Source of the DNA: Bemisia tabaci
Taxonomy: Eukaryota; Arthropoda; Insecta; Hemiptera; Aleyrodidae
DNA length: 64,000 nucleotides
Reading direction: 5' to 3'
NCBI RefSeq assembly: GCF_918797505.1
Contig: NC_092801.1
Coordinates: 17,855,731 to 17,919,730 of the forward strand
In this document: piece by piece, positions 9,696 to 18,234 of the stretch
Numbering within the stretch: the first letter of the stretch is position 1
Layout: each line of letters starts with the position of its first letter
Notes under the pieces: model-generated
Told to the model about the DNA's origin: nothing
The model's input: only the letters and a program-made list of their open reading frames with translations
Databases searched by the model: none
Program-made: the position numbers and the translations under genes

Positions 9696-10093
9696 GACGA
9701 AACACAAAAAAACGCGTTATCAGGCCGGACAATTTCACTAAACTGACTTTGCAAACAGAAAAAAACTTCTCGGCTGTGATGGAAACACTTGCTGACAAGT
9801 GGAAACTTGCATCCAGAGAAGTGGAAACTTGATTCATAACGTCTGAACCAATTTCACAGCTTGCGGAGGCAAAGTTAAGGAATGAAAAATTACCGAAAAA
9901 TTCCGTAGGGGTATTTCTTACACGTCTCGGGAAAATCGATGTAACTCGTTGAGTTTTTAACCAAATTAGCTCAACTTAGGCTCGTTTAAGAGCTAAGAGT
10001 ATGAGCTATCACTTCCCTTAAATCGCATGTCGATATCTATTGTAGTTCCCGAATGACAGCCTTAGTGCCAGTTGTTTTGGGACAGCCTATGTA

Positions 10094-10883
10094 TATAACC
10101 TATACATGTTTATCATCGTCCAATTTCTTCTGTTTTCTAGCATTAGTGATATTTTATTAGTGATCATTAGTGATTTAGTGGTTGATATTGTGTGTTGTTA
10201 TCATCTTCTTTTGAGTTGATATTGAGAAAGGCAATTTTCTTACTTATGAGTTGGATTGGGACATGTTGAAAGTTTTTATTGAATTTTGCCAGGCATTATC
10301 ACGGGGAAAAATTCATTATAATCATACCAACGACGAAACTGCGAGAAGGCGTATCTCGGTTAGGGTGCGCACAAAATTACTGCTCTTATTTTATTTTTTT
10401 AATACGAACAAATAATATGACAAGAAATCAGCAACGTCGCAAATGAAGATACGTTGTTTGACACTGTAACTATCGAGATTCAAGAAAAAACCTAGAGACC
10501 TGCCTCATTGGAAGGGAGAAAAATTCCCAGGGATCCGTCGCATTTCGACGGCTCCAGGCGACGTCTCGCTATTCTAATGCCCACCGATGGCTACTCCCTT
10601 CCATCCCTGTCCCTGTTCCACCCCTCCCCGCCCGCCACCCCTCGCCGTCCCTCGGTGACGCCACAGTCGTCTGAAGGCGCGAGTGTTTTATTCATGGGCG
10701 GCGTCCTTGTCGTCGTCGGTTGCGGCGCACAATGGGCAAGGAAATTAAAAAAAGTTGGATATTATTTAAAACTTTAAAACACTCAAATCTTTGTTAACAC
10801 GAAACTTAGAAGTTTGAAAGTAGTTCCGGTGTTTTTTCGTTGATTTTCCTACTTGGAACGCTCCTTTTAACATACATTGCGAC
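10094..10883. other. No gene recognised; GC-rich patch
   Basis: AT-rich at both ends with a GC-rich segment at about 10500-10735. An 89-codon frame at 10508-10777 crosses it but is unlike any family I know. A fragment resembling one end of repeat O lies at about 10725-10780. Confidence 0.35.
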
Positions 10884-11047
10884 CAGTGGCGTGGCGTGAA
10901 TAATAGATTATCGATATCTTGCCATTTGAAGCTATGGTAAAGAATCGATTACTAAGGTGTTCGCTGCGAACACCCTGATAATCGATCTTTTTTCATAGGT
11001 TTGAGTGGAGTATCAATCGATATATCGCAAAGCACGCCACGCCACTG
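10884..11047. mobile_element. hAT MITE family B, copy 1
   Basis: Ends CAGTGGCGTGGCGTG and its complement, flanked by ATTGCGAC (10876-10883) and ATTGCAAC (11048-11055), an 8-bp duplication with one mismatch. The 164-bp body contains ATCGAT repeats, AGCTATGGTAAAGAATCG, and a central palindrome GGTGTTCGCTGCGAACACC. Confidence 0.85.
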
Positions 11048-11155
11048 ATTGCAACGATGTAAAACGTCGTTTCCCGCACAAAAGAACGTAACTGCATATC
11101 AATGTTGCCGGATTTCCTCTCGAAAATTGAATTTTCACGAGGAAAATCTTGACTG

Positions 11156-11262
11156 TTTGGACCGCATCAAGCAGAAAGGAACCAAGATACATCGGCTACT
11201 GCCAAATGTAATTTGGCAGTTTAATTTTTTACGTGAAAATGGTTGTGCGTAAATAAACTATT
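11156..11262. repeat. Foldback family N, partial copy
   Basis: GGACCGCATCAAGCAGAAAGG, then CTACTGCCAAAT and TTAATTTTTTACGTG, match one end of the N copy at 25186. The opposite end is missing. Confidence 0.5.
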
Positions 11263-11454
11263 CAGCAGTTAACATTGATTAAAATCTCATGCAAAAATCA
11301 GAACAATTCTGGACAAAGCTTTCACAGAATCATCCTTGTGAAAAATTTAATTTTTTGTCTCAATTTTACAACCTTGAAATGGAGCAACGTTCCACCGACC
11401 GGGAGACAATTAAGTATCAAAATTCGGTTTAAAAAAAAAGAAGAAAGAAAAAAA

Positions 11455-11800
11455 AAATAAATAAATGACCTCTGTAGCAGTCAACATTAAATAAATGTTT
11501 AAAAAAATTTAAAAAATGTGACGACTAAGAATCAGAATTCGGTTTCTTTTAAAAAAAATAATAAAAATAAATGACCTCTGTAGCAGTTACATACATATAA
11601 TTCGCTTTACAGCACTCCCTCGCGCTCTACGACTCCTAACCTCCACTGCTCTCTATCAAACCACCTCTGTAGCAGTTATAACATTAAATCAATGTTTAAA
11701 ACAATGTAAAAAATGTGTCGACTAAGTCTCAAAATTCGGTTTCTTTTAAAAAAAATAATAGAAATAAATGACCTCTGTAGCAGTTAACATCAAACAAATA
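11455..11800. repeat. Direct repeats around GACCTCTGTAGCAGTT
   Basis: The phrase AAATAAATGACCTCTGTAGC occurs near 11460, 11565 and 11763, with a shorter CACCTCTGTAGCAGTTA near 11660. Between them CAAAATTCGGTTTCTTTTA and AATGTTTAAAA words recur. This is a degenerate tandem array with units of about 100-190 bp. Confidence 0.5.
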
Positions 11801-12097
11801 ATTGAATTAAAATTATTTTTAAAGAAATGTGTGTCCGAGCTTTTGGAGTGGCGGGCTCTTTGTGCGGCGGGCGGCGCGGAATTTTCCCCGCCTGCCAACT
11901 CAATTTTGAGCCGGGGCCGAGGCGCGGTGGAAATTCGAGCCGGGAAATGGAACGGGCGGGACTTGTTTCGCCGAGAATTTCAGTCGCAAATTGATTTTTA
12001 AAGTAGTTTTGGTCCGTGCCCCCGGGTCGGGCGCCGAGCCGTCGAGCTTCTGACACTCGCCTCGCGGTGTTGCCGAAGAGAGGATTTCCAGCCAATA
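11801..12097. other. No gene recognised; GC-rich patch
   Basis: GC- and CpG-rich between about 11850 and 12080. Overlapping frames on both strands (77 and 122 codons) reflect base composition. Nothing recognisable. Confidence 0.35.
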
Positions 12098-12380
12098 GAC
12101 CGTATTCGATAATGGTTCGATGTATCGTTTGGTTCAAAACAATAGAGCATAACCTCAAACCAAACTACTAGGATTTAAGTTGGAAAAGCTGAAAACGAGA
12201 AAATTCCTAACGATTTCACTTTGCATTGGCATTTGGTACTCAAAAAAATAAAACATCTGTTACAAAAGACCCGCTCCCTCCGATTTCTAAATCGACTTTT
12301 GAGGCTATGTTTATGTTTTGAACCAATCGATATCGATACAATCTCATCTGTTTGATGTATCGAATACGATCCATCGGGAG
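12098..12380. repeat. Imperfect inverted repeat
   Basis: GACCGTATTCGATA and GGTTCAAAACA on the left are mirrored by TGTTTTGAACCAATCG and GTATCGAATACGATCC on the right. The arms are about 60 bp and separated by about 150 bp. Probably an old foldback element; no target duplication seen. Confidence 0.45.
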
Positions 12381-12399
12381 GATCTAGGCATGTAAATGA

Positions 12400-12505
12400 A
12401 CTGAGTACCTATGTAGAGAGAGCACGGACATGCCGATAATTTTGAAGTTAGGCCATGGAGCTTTGAGGGCCCAGAAGGGCAGCCAACTTATGCATTCAAA
12501 TTATC
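12400..12505. repeat. Repeat A, partial copy
   Basis: GAGTACCTATGTAGAGAGAG, then GCACGGAC, GAGGGCCCAGAAGGGCAGCC and AATTATCCAG match the A copies near 1790 and 25770. The element is a direct neighbour of an E fragment. Confidence 0.5.
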
Positions 12506-12508
12506 CAG

Positions 12509-12640
12509 CTCTGGGGGAAAAAAACATTGGATCTAGAGTCCAGACTTTTGAAAACATTGACAAGAAAAAATACTCTTGATTCAATCGGATTTTTGCTTGA
12601 ATCAAAACGAAATCCGCTTAAATTAAGAAGCTTGGTTCAC
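12509..12640. repeat. Foldback family E, left half (copy 2)
   Basis: CTCTGGGGGAAAAAAACATTGG, TCCAGACTTTTGAAAAC and GATTCAATCGG match the left arm of the E copy at 42504. The right arm is missing. Confidence 0.55.
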
Positions 12641-12957
12641 AGCAAAAGCAGGTTGGCAGGTTTTTCTAAAAAAAAAAATAAAAAAAATAAAATAAAAAAA
12701 TAAAAAATAAAAAATTTTATTTAATTTTAAGGCACTTTTTTTGTTTGCAGAACAATTTCAGTTCACTCACCCAAATTGTTTTGAGCCAAGGAATGTGCTT
12801 TTGAATTAAACACAATTTTTCTTTCAAATTCAAAAACTTTTTTAACATTTTTATCAATATATATTAGATGCTGCAATATTGATCCTTAATTTTTTAATGA
12901 GGCTCTGACCCTAGGTTTACCTCTGTGTTCAAGTTACCTGCTGGCTAATATACCCAC
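12641..12957. other. AT-rich spacer with A-rich microsatellite
   Basis: 12669-12716 is a run of AAAATA-type repeats. The rest is AT-rich and unassigned. Confidence 0.45.
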
Positions 12958-13200
12958 TGTGAGGACTCTCACCCAGTGGATAGGAGCCAACCTAACTGCG
13001 AGGTCCTCTCACCTATCCGCGAGGTCCTCTCACCTATCGGCGAGGTCTCTCCACCTATCCGCGAGGCGAGGTCCTCGCCGTGAGCTGTCGGTACCTCGCG
13101 GCAAGGTCCCTCACTGCGAGGTCTTGGCAAGGTCATCACCTAACCGCGAGGTCCAAAATATGCTGCGAGCTGTCTGCGAGCTCGCTGCGAGGTAATATTT
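12958..13200. repeat. Minisatellite of GCGAGGTCCTCTCACC units
   Basis: Units of about 20 bp based on GCGAGGTCCTCTCACCTATC repeat about eight times with growing divergence to the right. The array is CpG-rich. A frame through it gives a repeated SHLSARS peptide, which I regard as a by-product. Confidence 0.65.
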
Positions 13201-13227
13201 TCTCTAGGGTAGGATTTGCGTGCAACA

Positions 13228-13335
13228 TAGTTTAACATGGGCGCATCTATGCTAAAAAGAACTATAAGCCTAGGGTGTGCATGGAACATAGTTCCTTTTA
13301 GCATAAATGCGTCCACATGAATACGTCCATTCGTG
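13228..13335. repeat. Small inverted repeat
   Basis: GGCGCATCTATGCTAAAAAG at about 13229 is mirrored by CTTTTAGCATAAATGCGTCC ending near 13310, and an AACATAGTT word lies outside or inside each arm. A possible remnant of a small foldback element. Confidence 0.4.
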
Positions 13336-13499
13336 ATTTTCATCATTAAGAAGTGCTCTTTGCCGGGAGAGGTGCCTCCGAACTTATGCAATTCTTTCCC
13401 ACAGAGGTAGATTTTTTTTTTTTTTTTTTTAATTGTTTTTGAGGCTTTAAAAGGTACATCTTTAAATGTTGAAATAAAATTTTAAAGGAGCAATTTTGG

Positions 13500-13620
13500 C
13501 AGAATCACCTGGTAGTAAGATGCGGTTTACACGCAATGCGTGAAGTATTCCCAAAGTCTTGTAGGCGCTAATATAGGTCTCGCTCCGACCGCCTGACCCG
13601 CGGTCATAGGTTTGAATACT
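13500..13620. repeat. Repeat Z, fragment (copy 3)
   Basis: CACGCAATGCGTGAAGTATTCC, CTTGTAGGCGC and a GACCGCCTGACCCGCGGTC hairpin echo the hairpin head of Z1. Only the right half of the palindrome is present. The sequence shown here is split into words; boundaries are approximate. Confidence 0.4.
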
Positions 13621-14449
13621 ATCCCCTTTTCTGTTGTTTTTATCATGGTGATCTCTTGACTTATAAATATTATCTTACTTGATAAGTTTTAATTTTTCCT
13701 AGGCGTTCCCCCTAAAAGAATAGTATCCCGACGAAATGCGAATTCCTGAAAATTCGGCCGTTACAGCTTTCCTCAAATAACCCAGTATTACGAAGGATTT
13801 GATCAAAAAACACATTTTATCAAAGGTCTTTCTGCTGATTTAGCCGTTTCTGTGATTTTCATCGGAATTAGATTACATGAATTTTGAGAGAAACTTGATG
13901 TCGATAATCTGAGAGGTACGGCTCTCTCTGCTATCACAGCAGTACACTCTACTTTCAATTGGAGGTCTAGTCATCCACAGTTTTCGAATTAAAGTAAATC
14001 TCTTTCTTCTCAGCCAATAGGATGCGACGAAAGCTTTGGCAACAACTCGAACTGTGAAGCTTGTTCCAATCATAGCCTCGCGGCTGTTTTTGTTTCTTTC
14101 CATCCATACGCGCTGCGTTTCTTGCATTTACGGCCCGCGCAGCGTTGCCAAATTTCACCAGCCCCCATTTTTTTCACGCACGATTCTCGGTCGATTCTCC
14201 GGGAATGTGGCAACGCTCTTCCGCGTCTTGAGTCCTCTCTCCGACAACGACGGAGCATTGTTACTCACCCACGGGACATCCCTGCCACGGTAGGCGAAAA
14301 CAGCGTATCTTAAAGGAATTTCGATTTGACTTACGCGGTTTTTCCGTAACACGGATCCGGGTCCGAAGCCTACCCCGCGCGTCCCGGGAGGTTTCGAATA
14401 TTTCGAACGGGAAACGAAAACAAGGACGGAAGAATTCTGTTCTACAATG
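13621..14449. other. No gene recognised
   Basis: Mixed sequence with a GC-richer part at 14040-14410. Six overlapping frames of 62-85 codons occur on both strands between 13873 and 14352, the usual sign of composition rather than of a gene. Nothing recognisable. Confidence 0.35.
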
Positions 14450-14468
14450 CTTTCCTGGTAAGAAAAAA

Positions 14469-14636
14469 CGGTGGTGGCGAGACGTGGATCGATTATATTA
14501 TCGATTTTTTCCCATTTGAAGCTATGGTAAAGAATCGATTGTTAGGGTGTTCGCTGCGAACACCCTGTTTATCGATTCTTTTCCATAGGTTTAACGGCAG
14601 GTCAATCGATATATCGCAAAGTACGCCACGCCACTG
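14469..14636. mobile_element. hAT MITE family B, copy 2
   Basis: The right end is intact (GTACGCCACGCCACTG); the left end has decayed (GGTGGTGGCGAGACG). The centre GGTGTTCGCTGCGAACACC is intact. It is flanked by a 20-bp duplication (CTTTCCTGGTAAGAAAAAAC at 14450-14469 and a one-mismatch copy at 14640-14659) instead of the simple 8 bp of other copies. Confidence 0.75.
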
Positions 14637-14717
14637 ATTCTTTCCTGCTAAGAAAAAACCCCGCACGAGCATCTAAATGTTGTCGAATTTCTTTTGATAA
14701 AATATCTAATTTTTGAG

Positions 14718-15226
14718 AATGGAGATGCTCATGTGTGAGGAATTTGCGATTTGAATGTTGATTATTATGTGAAAGTTCGCAAGAGACACGATGGTGCCAC
14801 TGGTTTTCTCTGAAATTAACTCCCAAGCTCAAAAAAAGCTCTTAAGTTGAGGCCAAAATGGAGGGGATATCCCACGCTATCCTGAGAGTCCACCTCTACA
14901 TCGAAACAAACTCTCCTTGCAAAGATAGGGAGCAAATACATTGACAGGGCTGTCATTTTATTTGGGGACTCCAAAACTGAAAACACGGCAACCCTGCTAA
15001 TGTATTTGCTCCCTATCTTTGCATGGAGAGTTTGTCTTGATGTAGAGGTGGACTCTCAGGATAGCGTGGGATATCCCCTCCATTTTGGCCTCAACTTGAG
15101 AGCCTTTTTTTGAGCTTGGGAGTTGATTTCAGAGAAAACCAGTGGGACCATCGTGTTTCTCGCGAACTTTTACATAAGTATGAACAGTCAAATCACAAAT
15201 TCCTCTCTCATGCAACATCTCCATCG
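14718..15226. mobile_element. 510-bp foldback family J, copy 1
   Basis: Two arms of about 250 bp mirror each other around 14970 (words GGATATCCCACGCTATCC, CACCTCTACATC, TTTGCTCCCTATC). Ends read ATGGAGATG. Other copies are at 37867-38337 and 54069-55779. No coding frame. Confidence 0.7.
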
Positions 15227-15690
15227 TAACGAATAATTTTCCTTGAAATTTCCGCGTGTGCCGGTTTTAGTTACCAAAAAACCATCTTAAAAAATCCAGT
15301 AAACGTTTGCAAATTCACGTAAGATTGATACCTTATCAGAGACAACTTGACAACGTCTGAATACTGAAACCCTGTTTTTCCTTAGTGGGACAGAATGTGT
15401 GTCCATCTACGAGAGAAGGGACCTCTGCCTCAGACCTGTCCATTTTTGTAGCACTCGGGGGAGGAGGCCGTGACGTAAAGTGGGGCAGGGGGAATGACGG
15501 GGGTTCTGACCCGTGACGTCACGCTTGATAAAATTTTCCGACTTTTTGTTTCAATTTTAAGCTTGAATTCGAATTCAATCATTCCGTGATGATGTTGTAT
15601 CGTGAAATATTTTCACAAATGTTTTGATACAGCTTTTTAATGTCTCGTCCGAAAAGCATTGTTCGAAGCGCCTCATTTCGGCACTTCGCC
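15227..15690. other. No gene recognised
   Basis: Mixed sequence. Two CRE-like words (GTGACGTAAA and GTGACGTCACG) lie at about 15472 and 15512 in a G-rich stretch. No frame or repeat recognised. Confidence 0.35.
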
Positions 15691-15936
15691 GGTGTAAGTC
15701 GGCAATCACATAACTCGTTTGCGATGTCTGAAAATCTCCGCCTCTATGTTATTTTTTTAAAAGAGAACAAATTGACATCATTCCTTGAGATTTATGCAGA
15801 ATTTTCTTCGCACAGAGAAGAAAAATCACGGAAGTTTTAAAGAATTGCCGTTGAGTAGTTTTTCATTTAAAAAATAACGTATGACAGGAAGTCTGCGACG
15901 TCGCAAACCGAGTTATGTGATTGCCGACTTACATTG
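15691..15936. mobile_element. Foldback family K, copy 1
   Basis: Inverted ends GGTGTAAGTCGGCAATCACA and its complement bound a 246-bp body. Related copies are at 19726-19984 and 51772-52015. The inner word GCGACGTCGCAAACCGAG is shared by all. No target duplication is certain. Confidence 0.6.
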
Positions 15937-16021
15937 TCGACTTGTCTTTTCTCGTCTCCTCGGATTTTCCTGATATATTGCTTGCTTCTCCGATGATGAG
16001 TCACTTCTCAGCAGACAACAT

Positions 16022-16184
16022 CAGTGGCGTGGCGTGCTTTGCGATATATCGATTGATTTGCCGTTTAAACCTATGGGAAAGGATCGATACAGAGGGCGTT
16101 CGCAGCGAACACCTTAATAATCGATTCTTTACCTAGCTTCAAATGGAGAAATATCGATAATCGATCATTCACGCCTCGCCACTG
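16022..16184. mobile_element. hAT MITE family B, copy 3
   Basis: Flanked by a perfect 8-bp duplication GACAACAT (16014-16021, 16185-16192). Ends CAGTGGCGTGGCGTG and CGCCTCGCCACTG. Orientation is opposite to copy 1: the GCGATATATCGATTG end comes first. Confidence 0.85.
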
Positions 16185-16362
16185 GACAACATCATGCTTC
16201 CGGTAATAACTGAGATCAGTAAGGACGTAGAACGCCCTCAATATCCGCAGTAAAAACAAATTGATCCCATCTTTCAATAATGAAATATTATATGTTTCTC
16301 CAGGTTCTTTGGAAAATTGGAGTAGTGGGGAGTTCATTCCGCATTTAGCAATGGAAATAAAC

Positions 16363-16527
16363 CAGTGGCGTGGCGTGCTTTGCGATAAATCGATTGATAT
16401 GCCATTTAAACCTATGGGAAAAAATCGATAAGCAGGGTGTTCGCAGCGAACACCTTAATAATCGATTCTTTATCATAGGTTTGAATGGTATAACAATCGA
16501 TACATCGCAATCCACGCCACGCCACTG
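16363..16527. mobile_element. hAT MITE family B, copy 4
   Basis: Flanked by a perfect 8-bp duplication AAATAAAC (16355-16362, 16528-16535). It has symmetrical CAGTGGCGTGGCGTG ends. It lies only 178 bp from copy 3 but with its own duplication, so the two landed independently. Confidence 0.88.
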
Positions 16528-16784
16528 AAATAAACACGCAGAGCGGGACGAAAAGGGGTTGGAAGTGTACTCGATTTAGCCTCTGAATTTGGAGGAGAGA
16601 TGTGTGTAAAAAATGTAGAAATTCAGATCATGACACACTATTAAGTTGAAATTATGTGGTTGGTAAAATTTGGTTTTTGAGTTAAAGAAACCTTTTTTTG
16701 CAATCGTCTTTTAAACCCCAACGAGACGCTAACAAAACATCGCTTTGTTAACTAAAAATAACTGATGTTGAGCTGTTGAATCTA

Positions 16785-16890
16785 TCCGCACGGATTTACC
16801 ACAAAAAGGAAAAAAAAAAAAAAAGAAATTGTTGACAAGAAACGACGCTTTAAGTCAAAATAATTTCTCAAGAAAATTTTTGACCAAGAC
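16785..16890 (+). repeat. Dispersed repeat Y, copy 2
   Basis: ATCCGCACGGATTTACCAC, a purine run, TTGACAAGAAACGACGC and AGTCAAAATAATTTC match the Y copy at 1112-1235 (inverted). Confidence 0.55.
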
Positions 16891-17015
16891 AGAAAAATTT
16901 CCAGATAATTTATATCTAATGGCAAATAAAATTCTCTGAAAAATTGGAAGGAAAATGTCTACCGATTCCCAAAAAATGTGTATTTTAACCAAGGAAATTG
17001 GGCAATGTCTGATGA

Positions 17016-17679
17016 AGCTAGGGGTGGGAACAAATACTGTAGACTATATATAACTGTAGAAACTGAACAACAGAGACAAATGGAGAGAGAAATGGAATAG
17101 TGAAACGGGAAATAAATGGATTAAAACAATTCTGAAAGATTTAGATACTTGGCCGGATCGTAAACATGGCTTCCCTGATTTTTATTTGACACAATATGTG
17201 TCTGGTCATGGCGCTTTCGGCAGCTATTTGGAAAAAAGACATATTGCTGACTCTTCTACATGTATGTGCACCTGTGGAGAAATAGATACTCCAGAGCACG
17301 CTTTCTTCCTTTGTAAATTGAATCTAGATATTAGGAAAAAATTAGAGACTAAAATGAAACAAGGAATAAATGCAAACAATTTATTACAGCTAATGTTAGA
17401 AAATAAGAATAATTGGAACTAAGGATATAAATATATTAAAGAAATATAAGAAGCTAAGATTAAAAAATACAAACCCCTTAGCGGAAACAGTAATAATTCT
17501 ACACCTATGTCACCTCATCACCCCGATGTAATGCCTGCAGACGGTTCCGCGGCTTTATTAAGATAAGATATAGATATAAGTTAGATTAAAACACTTTTTT
17601 AATGTACATTAAGAATTAATATGTAAACATAATTCTCTCGTAATGATGAATTTAAAAAAAAAAAAAAAAAAAAAAAAAG
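17016..17679 (+). mobile_element. 5'-truncated non-LTR retrotransposon (LINE)
   Basis: Ends in an A run (about 17654-17678) and is flanked by the 10-bp duplication TGTCTGATGA (17006-17015, 17680-17689), the signature of target-primed reverse transcription. Only the C-terminal part of the second open reading frame and the 3' untranslated region are present; the reverse transcriptase domain is missing. Confidence 0.8.
17060..17422 (+). pseudogene. LINE ORF2 C-terminal fragment
   Basis: An open frame of about 120 codons runs from a stop at 17057-17059 to TAA at 17420-17422 and has no genuine start. Near the middle is the phrase YVSGHGAFGSYL followed by a zinc-finger-like C-x-C-x-CG, then DTPEH and a C six residues later. 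That cysteine-histidine pattern is usual at the C-terminus of R1, Jockey and related LINE proteins. The frame is intact over this fragment but cannot be functional without the rest. Confidence 0.7.
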
Positions 17680-17722
17680 TGTCTGATGACTCATACGGCG
17701 TTCTTCCTTAGCACGGCAGTGT

Positions 17723-17953
17723 TGCTCCTTACAGGGTGGCTTACACTATTGCAGAGCGAAATCTATTTCTATCGGAGTGTCATACACTATTATGGTGTTC
17801 ATACCACGACATTCATATCTCTCGGGGTTTTTGGACGCTAAATAGACCCCCGCATCGAATTTCACACCTCGAGCTTTAACAGGGAAGTCTAATACTTAAT
17901 TGATCATTAACGAAGACGAAGAACGCGAAGAACGCGAAGATAGAGTCAGCTCC
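17723..17953. other. Spacer 3' of the MBF2 gene
   Basis: Unassigned sequence between the G fragment and the gene. It includes two copies of CATACACTATTAT or GGTGTCATACAC-like words and an AAGAACGCGAAGA doublet at about 17915-17940. Confidence 0.35.
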
Positions 17954-17959
17954 TTTATT
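17954..17959 (-). terminator. Polyadenylation signal of the MBF2 gene
   Basis: AATAAA on the minus strand begins 8 bases after the stop codon at 17967-17969. This gives a very short 3' untranslated region. Functional use is inferred from position. Confidence 0.5.
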
Positions 17960-17966
17960 TCACTAA

Positions 17967-18234
17967 CTAATTATCATATCCATAAATATAAACAACGGAG
18001 TCTAAGCCGTGACCCCGCTCCGCTGTTAACCGGAGGATGACGTGCTTGGCACCGATGCCTCCATCGATGAGGGACGATGAACCGCCGTGACCCTCGGCAG
18101 TCATGTCCACTACCTGCAGGAAGTTGATTGTTTTGTCGTTCTTCTCACCATTAGACGGGAACTTAATGAACCTTGTTATGGACCATAATGGGGTAAAACG
18201 GGGATTTTGTTTCACGATTTCAATGTGGATCACT
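17967..18234 (-). other. MBF2 gene, terminal coding exon
   Basis: The acceptor is CCCTCCCGCTGTTTCAG, ending at 18235. The exon encodes 88 residues plus the first split codon and stops with TAG at 17967-17969. The frame stays open upstream into the intron for about 20 codons; the splice acceptor and the phase fit make 18234 the better start. Confidence 0.78.

Larger units (their letters stand above)
9105..10091. mobile_element. 987-bp palindromic mariner-type foldback
   Basis: The two halves are inverted copies meeting near 9598, with TA outside both ends (9103-9104, 10092-10093). Ends are CATAGGCTGTCCCAAAAC and its complement. Each arm carries the start of a mariner-like transposase frame (9501 on plus, 9695 on minus), so the element looks like two 5' halves of an autonomous mariner element joined head to head. 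Two 68-codon frames mirrored in the arms (9359-9565, 9631-9837) run antisense to that and are probably spurious. Confidence 0.7.
16990..17722. mobile_element. Element G fragment interrupted by a LINE
   Basis: AAGGAAATTGGGCAATGTC at the left and CTCATACGGCGTTCTTCC with TTAGCACGGCAG at the right are the adjoining parts of the right end of G, as at 5990-6045. They are separated by the LINE at 17016-17679. Confidence 0.55.

Noticed and set aside
9359..9837. Two mirrored 68-codon frames as a gene pair
   Set aside because: They are antisense to the mariner-like transposase start in the same arms and exist in both arms only because the element is a palindrome.
12959..13195. Repetitive SHLSARS protein
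   Set aside because: It is a translation of the CpG-rich minisatellite with no gene signals around it.
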